Positions 1-8,779 of a stretch of DNA of 59,021 nt are shown piece by piece. The stretch is from NCBI GenBank assembly GCA_018816765.1, contig JAHIUX010000008.1, positions 113,964 through 172,984 on the forward strand. Direction: 5' to 3'. This stretch comes from Bacteroidota bacterium. Its GTDB lineage: Bacteria > Bacteroidota > Bacteroidia > Bacteroidales > F082. The position numbers and the translations under genes are program-made. The notes beneath the pieces were generated by a model that worked only from the letters and a program-made list of their open reading frames with translations, was not told the DNA's origin and did not search any database. The first letter of the stretch is position 1. Each line of letters starts with the position of its first letter.

Positions 1-993
1 CACCTTGTGCCTTGTGTAGAGGTATTCAATATCAGACCAGTCAGTCACGATGAATCCCTTGAACTTCCATTCTTCCTTCAACAAGTCTGTGAGGAGGGCT
101 TTGTTTACATGGGTAGGGATGCCATTAATTTCGCCTGAATTTACCATCACGGTCATGGCTCCGGCATCTACACCGGCTTTGAATGGTGGAACGTGGTATT
201 CGCGGAGCATGATTTCGGGAATCCATGCTGGTGAGCGGTCTTTGCCGCTGACGGTCTGCGAATAGCCTAGAAAATGCTTCAGGCAGCTTGCGATACGGTT
301 GGGATCTGACAAAGAATTGTCGTCGCCCTGCAGTCCCTTGATCAGGTTGTGTCCCATGATGGATGCCAGGTATGGGTCTTCGCCGAATGTCTCCCACATG
401 CGTGGCCAGCGCGGGTCAACACCAAGGTCAAGAACAGGAGAGAAAGTCCATGCTACTCCTGTAGCTCGGGTTTCGTAGGCTGTGATTTCGCCTGCATGCT
501 TTATCAGTTCAGGGTTCCAGGTTGCAGCCATGCCGATTTCCTGAGGGAATAAGGTCGATTTTTCCACGTAGCTGGCACCATGAATCATGTCAAGACCATA
601 AATTACAGGAATATTGAGACGTGAGTGGCTGATGGCATAATCCTGAACCTGTTGGACAAGGCTATTCCAGAAAGCTGTTGAACGGGCCCTGTTGTTGGCG
701 GTGTTCAGTACAGAACCTATCTGGTAAACTTCAAAAGCTTCACGCAGTTTGGCAGTATCGAGTACGATAGGCTCATAACTCGAGTATGCATCTTTACCTT
801 GAGTAAGCACATCAAGTGTAACCTGCGTCATCTGACCAACTTTTTCCTCAATGGTCATTTGATGCAGTAAGGCTGCTACTTTTACCTCAATATCAGTTTC
901 CTTCTGATTGCTGACCGATGTTTCACCCGGCTGCTGGCAACTGATGCCAAACACCATCAGAAGCATGATCATCGCACTGTTTATTATTTTCAT
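1..993 (-). CDS. GH3 family beta-glucosidase lipoprotein, partial (C-terminus beyond window)
   Basis: The frame is open from the ATG at 993 to the window edge (331 codons), so only the N-terminal half is present. It starts with a lipoprotein signal (MLLMVFGISCQQ; Cys near residue 19), suggesting anchoring in the envelope. The body reads as the GH3 TIM barrel: MTIEEKVGQMTQ, then IPVIYGLDMIHG, FSPVLDLGVDPRWPR, ETFGEDPYLAS and GLQGDD. The conserved TDW motif falls at residues 317-319, so the probable nucleophile Asp318 is just inside the window. GH3 enzymes remove terminal glucose from beta-glucan oligosaccharides. It is the last gene of the susC-susD-GH16-GH16 operon, 32 bases after its neighbour, where it would finish the oligosaccharides released by the GH16 enzymes. 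Exact linkage specificity cannot be read from sequence. Confidence 0.93.
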   Translation of the reverse strand, partial: MKIINSAMIMLLMVFGISCQQPGETSVSNQKETDIEVKVAALLHQMTIEEKVGQMTQVTLDVLTQGKDAYSSYEPIVLDTAKLREAFEVYQIGSVLNTANNRARSTAFWNSLVQQVQDYAISHSRLNIPVIYGLDMIHGASYVEKSTLFPQEIGMAATWNPELIKHAGEITAYETRATGVAWTFSPVLDLGVDPRWPRMWETFGEDPYLASIMGHNLIKGLQGDDNSLSDPNRIASCLKHFLGYSQTVSGKDRSPAWIPEIMLREYHVPPFKAGVDAGAMTVMVNSGEINGIPTHVNKALLTDLLKEEWKFKGFIVTDWSDIEYLYTRHKV

Positions 994-1025
994 AACGTTT
1001 TGTTTAATCTGAAATCAATTGGTCA

Positions 1026-2537
1026 TTATAAGGTTTGAAATACGCGCACATAATCGACCTGCATTTGCTGCGGGAACACTGTAGTTTCATCAGGGTAGCC
1101 GGGCCAATTGCCGCCAACAGCTATATTCATGATGAAAAACTGAGGCTTGGTGAAAGCGGTGTATTTGATGCTTGTTGAATTGGTTTCAAAAAATAGCTTA
1201 TAATCAACATACCATTTCATGGAATCTTCTCCCCAAACCAATGTGAATACATGGTAAGCATCGTGAAAGCTCTGTCCGCCCGGAAGGGTAAGGTGGTCGC
1301 CAATGTATTTGTGCCCCCCGTCGTTGTAATGCACTGTGCCGTGCACCGTGCCCTGGGCATGGCCGAGATATTCCATGATATCAATCTCACCACAGCTTGG
1401 CCATCCGGCCGAACCAATGTTAGCGCCGAGCATCCAGAGTGCCGGCCATATGCCCTGACCGTAAGGTAATTTTGCCCGGATGTCGATCCGGCCATAGGTA
1501 AATTCCTTTTTTCCTTTGGTAATCAGGCGGGCTGAATAATAATTGTTGTACTGTTTTGTTGCAACGATGTTCAATTTGCCATCGGCGACAAACACATTCT
1601 GCGTATTGTTTGTGTAGGTCTGCAGTTCGGCGTTTCCCCAGCCACCGCCACCCAGGTCGTATCCCCAGGATGTCGGGTTCACCGATGATCCTTCGAACTC
1701 ATCGCTCCAGACCAGTTGCATGCCAGGATAGGTGAGGGGAGTAATCACGCCATCAGCATCACTGTCAGGAATATAATTGTCATCGTTGACAATAAAGACC
1801 CGGACCGCATTTTGCTCAGCGGTAGCACCGCTGATGTTGGTGAAGTTGATCAGGAAGAGGTCATCCATTTCGAATACATCATCCTGCAGAATGGTCACTT
1901 CAATTGTTTTTGAGGTTTCGCCGGGGTTAAACACAAGCGCAGTTGTTGCAACGCCAACATAATCAGCCCCTGCCTTAGCAGAAACATCGGTAGTAGACCA
2001 GTTCAGGCTTACCGGATTTTCAGAAGCACCCGAAAGGCTCAGCAGCACGCTAACCTTCACCGTGTTTGCTGTTCCTTCTTCCAATGTTTTCTTTGGGCTG
2101 AAACTCAGGTTAGGGATAAAGGCATCGTCGTTTTCGATCACGACACTGCATTGGCTGTTCTTAATCACTGCATTTTTGCAACTGCTGATCCCAACAATAA
2201 AATCCTTGTTAACCTCATAAATACTGTCGTTGATGATTTGAATTTCAACATCATGACTCAGCTCTCCGGGCAAAAACACCAACTCCTGTTCCAACCGACT
2301 GATGTAATCAACTCCTGCTTTGGCACTGCCATCTGTGGTAGACCAAATGACAGTAACTGTTTGGTCAGTTTTTTCAGATAGCGTAAAACGCACGCTTGCT
2401 ACCGACGGATCGGCTGTTCCTTCTGCAATGTTAACCGAATTAACGATACTCAGTTGCGGGACAACGCTTTCAGTTTTTTTACATGAGCCTGCCAGCAGCG
2501 ACACAACGAACAATACACTTAGGGTTACTTTCTTCAT
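1026..2537 (-). CDS. GH16 endo-beta-glucanase lipoprotein with two Calx-beta domains
   Basis: A 503-residue secreted lipoprotein (lipobox LLAGSC near residue 19). Residues about 30-135 and 140-255 form two Calx-beta-like modules, each with the WSTTDGSAKAGVDY-type strand pair and a terminal NDD. The GH16 domain fills about 275-503, beginning LVWSDEFEG. Its catalytic motif GEIDIME places the nucleophile at Glu384 and the acid/base at Glu389. The intact EIDIME form is typical of laminarinase-like endo-1,3(4)-beta-glucanases. It lies 9 bases after a second GH16 gene and before GH3, so surface cleavage of a laminarin-type glucan is the likely role. The Calx-beta domains probably act as spacers or glycan/Ca2+-binding modules (inference). 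Confidence 0.93.
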   Translation of the reverse strand: MKKVTLSVLFVVSLLAGSCKKTESVVPQLSIVNSVNIAEGTADPSVASVRFTLSEKTDQTVTVIWSTTDGSAKAGVDYISRLEQELVFLPGELSHDVEIQIINDSIYEVNKDFIVGISSCKNAVIKNSQCSVVIENDDAFIPNLSFSPKKTLEEGTANTVKVSVLLSLSGASENPVSLNWSTTDVSAKAGADYVGVATTALVFNPGETSKTIEVTILQDDVFEMDDLFLINFTNISGATAEQNAVRVFIVNDDNYIPDSDADGVITPLTYPGMQLVWSDEFEGSSVNPTSWGYDLGGGGWGNAELQTYTNNTQNVFVADGKLNIVATKQYNNYYSARLITKGKKEFTYGRIDIRAKLPYGQGIWPALWMLGANIGSAGWPSCGEIDIMEYLGHAQGTVHGTVHYNDGGHKYIGDHLTLPGGQSFHDAYHVFTLVWGEDSMKWYVDYKLFFETNSTSIKYTAFTKPQFFIMNIAVGGNWPGYPDETTVFPQQMQVDYVRVFQTL

Positions 2538-2546
2538 AATTATGGT

Positions 2547-3398
2547 TTACTGTTGAATCATCCTGTAAAAACGCACATAGTCGATGTTGAATACTGCGGG
2601 GAAAGCACTTTCGTCGATGCCTTGAACGCCTCCCCAATCGCCACCTACAGCAAGGTTCAGGATGATGTGAAATCGCTTGTCGAAGGGCCAGACTTTTGGT
2701 CCGGTGCCTTCATTGATGCTCGTAAAAATTAATTCGTCATCGATGAAACCCCTGATGGCATATGGGGTCCAGTCGATGCGGTACAGGTGAAAAGCTGTTG
2801 AAGCTCCCTCAACTTTTTTTGTAGCCGTTTTTTGGTTGTTGGTTACCCAATAATAGGCTTCACAATGGGTGCTGATGTGAATCATGTCCTGGTTATAGCC
2901 AACATGTTCCATGATGTCAATTTCTCCTGAGTTTGGCCAACCGCCATATTCCCAATCTGTTGGCAGCATCCAGATAGCAGGCCATGTTCCTTTGCCAGTA
3001 GGCAATTTGGCCCTCACTTCTATGCGACCGTATAGCAAGTCTCCTTTTTCTTTCGACACCAGACGGGCAGAGGAGTATTGCATGCCTTCGATATTTTCTT
3101 TGATGGCTGTAATGGTTAAAAGTCCGTCCTTAACTTGTGCATTGCGAAGCGCGTTGGTATAATATTCCAGTTCATGATTTCCCCAGCCGTTTCCGCCAAT
3201 ATCATAACTCCACCTGCTGCTGTCGGGCAGTCCATTCTGATCAAATTCGTCGAACCAGAAAGGTGTTGATTCAAACTTCCAGCCAAGGTCCTGCGGCGGT
3301 TTTGGAACAGCGATCGAACTTTTGCTGGAAACTGATTCAATGCATGAACCTAAGCTCAAACATACAGCGCACACCAACAGGGTAAATGATATTTTCAT
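2547..3398 (-). CDS. GH16 endo-beta-1,3(4)-glucanase lipoprotein
   Basis: The start is placed at the ATG at 3398 rather than the upstream in-frame ATG at 3464, because MKISFTLLVCAVCLSLGSC is then a proper lipoprotein signal. The remaining 283 residues are essentially one GH16 jelly-roll: WFDEFDQNGLPDSSRW, WGNHELEYYT, RLVSKEKGDLLYGRIEVRAKLP, GTWPAIWMLP, then GEIDIME with the nucleophile at Glu159 and acid/base at Glu164, and a C-terminal NIDYVRFYR. It is a shorter paralogue of the adjacent GH16 protein and lacks the Calx-beta modules. It lies 67 bases after susD. Two GH16 enzymes in one locus suggest complementary endo activities on a beta-1,3-glucan with mixed linkages or branches. Confidence 0.93.
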   Translation of the reverse strand: MKISFTLLVCAVCLSLGSCIESVSSKSSIAVPKPPQDLGWKFESTPFWFDEFDQNGLPDSSRWSYDIGGNGWGNHELEYYTNALRNAQVKDGLLTITAIKENIEGMQYSSARLVSKEKGDLLYGRIEVRAKLPTGKGTWPAIWMLPTDWEYGGWPNSGEIDIMEHVGYNQDMIHISTHCEAYYWVTNNQKTATKKVEGASTAFHLYRIDWTPYAIRGFIDDELIFTSINEGTGPKVWPFDKRFHIILNLAVGGDWGGVQGIDESAFPAVFNIDYVRFYRMIQQ

Positions 3399-3465
3399 CT
3401 TCTTTAAAGTAAAGCCTGACCGCACTGAGGCGGCCAGGTATTTTAACAAATAATCCCTATGCAAA

Positions 3466-4947
3466 TCAATAGTTCGGGTTTTGTTTCAATTTTGTATTTG
3501 CCAATTCAGTAAGCGGAATCGGTAAAATCTCATTCTTTCCAGGAGTGAAACCCTTAAAAGACAATGCTGTAGCTGCCTGACCAGTACGAACCAGGTCGAA
3601 GAAGCGATGACCTTCAGTGGCCAGCTCCAGGCGACGTTCTTTGTAAATGTTTTCGAGGGTTGCAGGAACTGATGGAAGTCCGACACGGGCACGGACCCTG
3701 TCGAGCCACAGCTGTGCTTCGCCGGTATTTCCGCCACGCACCAGGGCTTCTGCTTCCATTAGGTATGTGTCGGCCAGCCTGATTTCGATGTAGTTCATAG
3801 GCCACTCAAGTACAGGATCGCCACCGCCTGAGCTGAGGAAATCCTTCAGTGGTGCAAATTTTTGCAGAAAATACCCGGTATTCTGATAGCCTTTCTCATA
3901 AGAAGCCACACCTGCCTGCTCAAGGCTGTCGATGTTTGCACATGTTGCAAGGTACCTGTTGTCGGTTTTCAGCAGGTTTACCAAATCCATATTGATTGGG
4001 TTAAAGCCCCATCCGGGTGAATAGGTTGGACCAACATAAGCGCGCGGACCACACATCTGTGTGAAAATATGGCCTTCACCGGCAGGTGGCCAGGGGCCCC
4101 AGTAGCCGACAGCAGCCGAAGTGTGGGTGATCTCGAAAATGGATTCCTTGTTGAACTTATTGTCAGGCTTGAAAATATCAGCATAATCGGGGAGCAGCTC
4201 ATAATTTGGTGAGGTATTCACCTGTTCGAAAAGCGCTGCTGCTTCGAGCATCCTGCTTTCATTGTTCTGAAACAGAATTACTTTGCCAAGAAGTGCTGTT
4301 GCAGCCATTTTTGTCACCCTGCCGCGCATATCATCTGATACCGTTAACGGGAGGTCAGGAATTGCTTCATTAAGGTCAAGTTCAATCTGTGCATACACTT
4401 CTTCAGGAGTAGCCTGTGTGGCTGAGAAAAACTCAGAGGGCAATACGGGTTTTATGAACAAGGGCACATTGCGGAACAAACGCACCAGGTCAAAATAATA
4501 GTAAGCCCGTAAAAACTTGCCTTCTGCCGTGAACCTGGCTTTCAGGCTTTCGTCCATAGGAACATCAGGAAGTTTTGACAAGAGGGTATTGCACCGGGCG
4601 ACGCCTTTGAAGTTTCTTCCCCAGAAATCGTCCTGTGGCCCAACAGCGGCATCCACAGTGAAGGTGTTCCAGGCTTCCCAGGTAGCGCGGTCGCCATAGG
4701 AGCCCCCGCCAGCAAAACAATCATCGGAAGCTGTATTTAACAAACCAACCCTGCTCGAGTAGTCTTTAACCACTTCGAAACCAAGCGGATCGTAAGCTGA
4801 AATCAGACCGGCGAAGGCTTCGTCGGCATTGCGGTAGTAATTGGCCTCAAGGGTGGTTCCATGGGGTTTAACATCCAGCCAGTCTTTGTTGCAAGAAACA
4901 AGGACTGTGAGGGCCAATAGCATGGTAAATAAACTTATCTTTTTCAT
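3466..4947 (-). CDS. SusD/RagB family glycan-binding lipoprotein
   Basis: A 493-residue protein with a lipobox (LTVLVSC) followed by NKDWLDVKPHGTT, the usual opening of SusD proteins. The TPR-rich N-terminal part (ANYYRNADEAFAGLISAYDPLG, RCNTLLSKLPDV, FLRAYYYFDLVRLFRNVPL) and the C-terminal hallmark YKERRLELATEGHRFFDLVRTG are clear. SusD proteins sit on the outer membrane surface, bind the polysaccharide and cap the SusC transporter. It follows susC by 17 bases. The enzymes encoded downstream point to a beta-1,3-glucan as ligand; that specificity is inferred from context only. Confidence 0.96.
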   Translation of the reverse strand: MKKISLFTMLLALTVLVSCNKDWLDVKPHGTTLEANYYRNADEAFAGLISAYDPLGFEVVKDYSSRVGLLNTASDDCFAGGGSYGDRATWEAWNTFTVDAAVGPQDDFWGRNFKGVARCNTLLSKLPDVPMDESLKARFTAEGKFLRAYYYFDLVRLFRNVPLFIKPVLPSEFFSATQATPEEVYAQIELDLNEAIPDLPLTVSDDMRGRVTKMAATALLGKVILFQNNESRMLEAAALFEQVNTSPNYELLPDYADIFKPDNKFNKESIFEITHTSAAVGYWGPWPPAGEGHIFTQMCGPRAYVGPTYSPGWGFNPINMDLVNLLKTDNRYLATCANIDSLEQAGVASYEKGYQNTGYFLQKFAPLKDFLSSGGGDPVLEWPMNYIEIRLADTYLMEAEALVRGGNTGEAQLWLDRVRARVGLPSVPATLENIYKERRLELATEGHRFFDLVRTGQAATALSFKGFTPGKNEILPIPLTELANTKLKQNPNY

Positions 4948-4964
4948 GGTGTTGCGTGTTAAAA

Positions 4965-7900
4965 TTAGATGGTTACGTTGATCCCTGCCATAAATGACCT
5001 TGCCTGAGGATAGAATCCGCGATCGATGCCATAGCTGCTGCCACCGATTTCAGGATCAAATCCCTTGTATTTGGTTACAGTAAACAGGTTATTTCCACTT
5101 ACATAAACCCTGAGTTGCTTCAGGCCGATTTTCTTGCTCCAATCTCTCGGAACGGTATAACCAATCTGAACGGTCTTGATGCGCATATAGGCGCCAGTGC
5201 TCAGGTGGAAAGTAGATGGATTGGTGAAGTTCTTGTTCGGGTCGCCATTGACGAGACGTGGGAAGGTGTTCGAGGTTCCGACACCGGTCCAGCGATCAAG
5301 TGCATCACTAGTCCAGTTAGCTGCAGGAATATCGAGGCGACGTAGTCCGTTGTAGATGTCATTGCCGGCTACACCCTGTCCAAACATAAGGATATCGAAG
5401 TTCTTGTAAGTGGCAGAAACAGTAAATCCATATGACCAGGTTGGTGTTGGATCGCCGATAAACGTGCGGTCGTCGGCATTGATCACACCATCCTTATTCA
5501 GGTCAGCATATTTGAAATCACCGGGTTTTGCGTTTGGCTGAATCAGTTCGCCATTTTCATTCTTATATTTCTGCACTTCACCGAGCGACTGGAAGATGCC
5601 CAGTACTTCGAAACCGTAGAACGATCCAATGGGGTGACCAACGGTAAGCCTGCTGATTTCGTAGCTGCTCGATTGGAAGTTTGCACCTGTCCGATACTCA
5701 ACGGTACCCAGGTCGGTAATTTCATTTTTGAGGTAAGAGGCATTGCCTTTCAGGTCAAGGTTAACCTGGCCGATTTGCTTCCTGTAGCCCAACTCAATTT
5801 CAACTCCTTTGTTGGTCATTGAAGCCACATTTCCTGTTGGTGAACCATCGGCGCCAACATATGAAGGCAGGATGATTGGCTGAAGCATACCTGAAGTTGT
5901 TTTTGTGTACAGATCGAATACCAACCGGAAATCGTTAAGAAGCGTAGCCTCAAAACCGATATTCGACTGGCTTGTTTCTTCCCACTTCAAATCAGGATTT
6001 GAAGGCGCATTCGGGCTGTACCCGATGAGGTAGTTGTCGTAGCTGAAGGTATAGTTCCGGCCTCCACCAACAGTTGAGAGGTATTGGAAGTCGCCTATAT
6101 TGTCATTCCCGGTAACACCATATGACCCTCTTATTTTCAAGAAATTCACTACATTGTTTGTGGGCCAGAATTTTTCGCGTGTAACCACCCATCCAAATGA
6201 TGCCGATGGGAAAACACCGAATTTGTTGTTACTGCCAAAGCGTGATGAACCATCACGGCGGATAATTCCGGTAAAGAGGTATTTGTCGCTGAAGCCGTAA
6301 TTCAACCTGGCAAATATTGAACTGATCCGATGGTCAGAGCTTTCCCAGCCACCTCCAATTTTGTCGGTTGTGACAACATCGAAGTTCATCGATGCTTCTT
6401 CGAAAGTGTTCACTGGCAAATTTTTATAGGTTGTGCTCACACCGCGCGAGTTTTCAACCATGGCACTCGTACCAACGAGGGCAGTGAAATTGTGCAATCC
6501 AATCGATCTGGTATAAGCTGCCGTATTTTCAAAATTCCACAACAGGCCCTGGTTTGAAGCCCTGTAGAAAGAATTGTTCAGGACAGAGTTGGCGGCATTG
6601 AGGTAAGCAATCGGCGTGAACCGTTCGTCGCCCCAGAAAGCCAGTTTAGTTCCAAGATCAGATCGGATGATCAATCCTTTGATCGGCTCGAGTTCAGCAA
6701 ATACATTACCAACAAAATTGTCCGACCAGCCATAGTTTCCCTGCCTGGTGGCAATATAGGCCAGCGGGTTCGACATTTCCTGGGCAACATAAGGTGAGAT
6801 ACCGTAAGGATTCCCGTTTCCATCAAGCACAACGGCCTGGTTGCTGTATGGTGGAGCGTTGGCTACATCAGGATCGGTGATCACAGCTGGTGTGATGGGA
6901 TCGAGGTTGATGGCAGAGGCAAGTGGTCCGCCATATTCACTGTTTGTATTGAGTGAGCCCTGGCTTTTGATGTGTGAATAACCAAAGTTATTACCGAAAC
7001 TAAGGTAATTATTCACCTTATGTGTGGTATTCAGCCTCAGGGTGAGCCTTTCATAATTTGAAATAGAGGTAGCAACAATACCTTGCTGTTTGAAATAACC
7101 GAATGAGGTGTAATAGCTTGAACGTTCATTCCCGCCTGCAAGGCTTAGGTCATGGTTTTGAATTTTTGCGCTGTTATTGAAGATAGCGCCTTGCCAATCA
7201 GTTCCTTCGCCAAAAAGCGAGGGATTTTCAAAAACCGGAGGGCCACCGGCGTTCACTGCTGCTTCGTTTCTTAAGGTAGCATATTCGGTTGCATTCAGCA
7301 TATCAAGTTTCTTGGCTGGTGCTTGCGTGCCGAAATAGGCGTTGTAGTTGATGCGCATATCACCTGATGCTCCCGTTTTACCGTGTCTTGTGGTAATCAG
7401 GATTACTCCGTTTGCAGCACGTGTACCATAAATAGCGGCAGAAGCAGCATCTTTGAGTACTTCCATGGATTCAATGTCGGAAGTGCTCAGGTAATCGATT
7501 CCTCCTACGTCAACAGGCACACCATCAACAACATAGAGCGGATCGCTGTAGTTGATATTGGTTGTTCCACGTACCCTGACTGTGGCGCCTGCGCCAGGTT
7601 GTCCGGAACTGGCGGCAATGGTAACACCTGAGGTGCGGCCCTGTAAGGCTTGCTCAACGCGCATAATGGGCATGTTTTTTAAGTCAGAGGACTTCACACT
7701 GGATATGGCCCCCGTAACAACACTTTTTTTCTGAACTCCGTAACCTACAACCACGAGCTCATCGAGGTTAGTGGCAGAGGTAACCATGCTAAAGTTAATG
7801 ACGATGGTTTGACCGGCAGCCACGCTGACATTCTCATTGATGGTCTCATACCCCACGAAACTGGCTTCGAGCACAAATTTCCCGGGTTTCACATCAAAGG

Positions 7901-8084
7901 TATAGTCGCCGTTTATATCGGCTATCGTTCCAACAGTAGTTCCTTTTACGAACACACTGGCGCCCGGCAGGGTTTCACCGGTGGCCTTGTCTTTGACCGT
8001 ACCGGTAACGTGTGCGGACTGACCAAAAACCGCCTGAACAGTGGCGGCCATGATCAACATGAAAGCAAGTAAACTTTTTTTCAT
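4965..8084 (-). CDS. SusC/RagA family TonB-linked outer membrane transporter
   Basis: A 1039-residue protein. The signal peptide (about 1-22) is followed by a carboxypeptidase-like regulatory domain (GTVKDKATGETLPGASVFVKG, about 27-110). A TonB box region ends in LDELVVVGYGVQKK, then comes the plug domain with VRGTTNINYSDPLYVVDGVP and SMEVLKDAASAAIYGTRAANG. The rest is a 22-strand barrel ending in a short aromatic-rich strand. SusC proteins import oligosaccharides using energy from TonB. It is the first gene of the glucan locus. No antisense regulator or hybrid two-component gene lies beside it, so control is presumably from elsewhere. Confidence 0.96.
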   Translation of the reverse strand: MKKSLLAFMLIMAATVQAVFGQSAHVTGTVKDKATGETLPGASVFVKGTTVGTIADINGDYTFDVKPGKFVLEASFVGYETINENVSVAAGQTIVINFSMVTSATNLDELVVVGYGVQKKSVVTGAISSVKSSDLKNMPIMRVEQALQGRTSGVTIAASSGQPGAGATVRVRGTTNINYSDPLYVVDGVPVDVGGIDYLSTSDIESMEVLKDAASAAIYGTRAANGVILITTRHGKTGASGDMRINYNAYFGTQAPAKKLDMLNATEYATLRNEAAVNAGGPPVFENPSLFGEGTDWQGAIFNNSAKIQNHDLSLAGGNERSSYYTSFGYFKQQGIVATSISNYERLTLRLNTTHKVNNYLSFGNNFGYSHIKSQGSLNTNSEYGGPLASAINLDPITPAVITDPDVANAPPYSNQAVVLDGNGNPYGISPYVAQEMSNPLAYIATRQGNYGWSDNFVGNVFAELEPIKGLIIRSDLGTKLAFWGDERFTPIAYLNAANSVLNNSFYRASNQGLLWNFENTAAYTRSIGLHNFTALVGTSAMVENSRGVSTTYKNLPVNTFEEASMNFDVVTTDKIGGGWESSDHRISSIFARLNYGFSDKYLFTGIIRRDGSSRFGSNNKFGVFPSASFGWVVTREKFWPTNNVVNFLKIRGSYGVTGNDNIGDFQYLSTVGGGRNYTFSYDNYLIGYSPNAPSNPDLKWEETSQSNIGFEATLLNDFRLVFDLYTKTTSGMLQPIILPSYVGADGSPTGNVASMTNKGVEIELGYRKQIGQVNLDLKGNASYLKNEITDLGTVEYRTGANFQSSSYEISRLTVGHPIGSFYGFEVLGIFQSLGEVQKYKNENGELIQPNAKPGDFKYADLNKDGVINADDRTFIGDPTPTWSYGFTVSATYKNFDILMFGQGVAGNDIYNGLRRLDIPAANWTSDALDRWTGVGTSNTFPRLVNGDPNKNFTNPSTFHLSTGAYMRIKTVQIGYTVPRDWSKKIGLKQLRVYVSGNNLFTVTKYKGFDPEIGGSSYGIDRGFYPQARSFMAGINVTI

Positions 8085-8249
8085 CTTTTTTGTGTTGGGT
8101 AGTTTATTTGAATAGAATTTTGGTTTGAATGATCAATATTAGTTTATTCATTGAAGTATATGCAAATATTAGCTTACATCAACTTTACTTCGGTCCTGAA
8201 AATGTGCTACATCAATAATACATCACAAATTGTTTAAAACACATAATAT

Positions 8250-8279
8250 CAAATGTATAAAATCTATAAAGGATTACAA
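8250..8279 (-). promoter_or_regulatory. Bacteroidota-type promoter of the glucan utilisation operon
   Basis: On the minus strand, TTG (8279-8277) is followed after 19 bases by TACATTTG (8257-8250), an exact match to TAnnTTTG. Transcription would begin near 8244, leaving a leader of about 160 bases before the susC ATG at 8084. Found by eye, with no transcript evidence. Confidence 0.45.
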
Positions 8280-8680
8280 CACGCAAATTTTGCTTTTACG
8301 AATGAACATTTTTTGTTGTGCAACAAACATGGTATATTTCACAAAAATGACCACACAGCTCTGCAACCTAAATCCTGAGCGCATTGTGCTATCATGTTAC
8401 GATTTTACTTAAAAACAGACAAATTTCCGTAACCGATTGCACAGCTTGATTCGCGCACACATGAGCTCGGTAGAATAATTGGCCGGACTTAGATGATGCA
8501 TTGACTTACTAATTGTTTTTCAATCACAAACCTTCTGCAAATGACTGATCTACGCTTATAATACACATTACTATTGTTTTCATCCCTAGATTGATTCCTT
8601 TTTACTTAAACGAAATGCGCAAAATCATGAATATTGCCAATTACTTGTTTTATAATACCTTAAACTCATTTGAATTTAGT
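8280..8680. other. Intergenic region with no supported gene
   Basis: AT-rich sequence between the glucan operon and the Ntn hydrolase gene. A 60-codon frame on the plus strand (8230-8412) has no recognisable features and overlaps the susC promoter. The plus-strand frame open from 8591 belongs to the hydrolase frame but lies upstream of its likely promoter. I see no RNA gene or repeat here. Confidence 0.5.
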
Positions 8681-8683
8681 TTG

Positions 8684-8705
8684 CCCCAATATTGGGGTAT
8701 ATTTG
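8684..8705 (+). promoter_or_regulatory. -7 promoter box with a perfect palindromic operator candidate
   Basis: TATATTTG at 8698-8705 matches the Bacteroidota -7 consensus. Immediately upstream, CCCCAATATTGGGG (8684-8697) is a perfect 14-bp palindrome, preceded directly by TTG at 8681. A palindrome exactly between TTG and the -7 box looks like an operator for a dimeric regulator that blocks or reshapes the promoter. The TTG-to-box spacing (14) is shorter than usual; an alternative TTTG lies at 8669-8672 with a spacing of 25. The promoter position also argues for translation from the ATG at 8780. Confidence 0.45.
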
Positions 8706-8779
8706 ATTTCACCAGGTTTCAACAAGCTGTAATGCAGCTTGCTGATGAGAAACACAAACAAGAACCAAAAAACAACACA

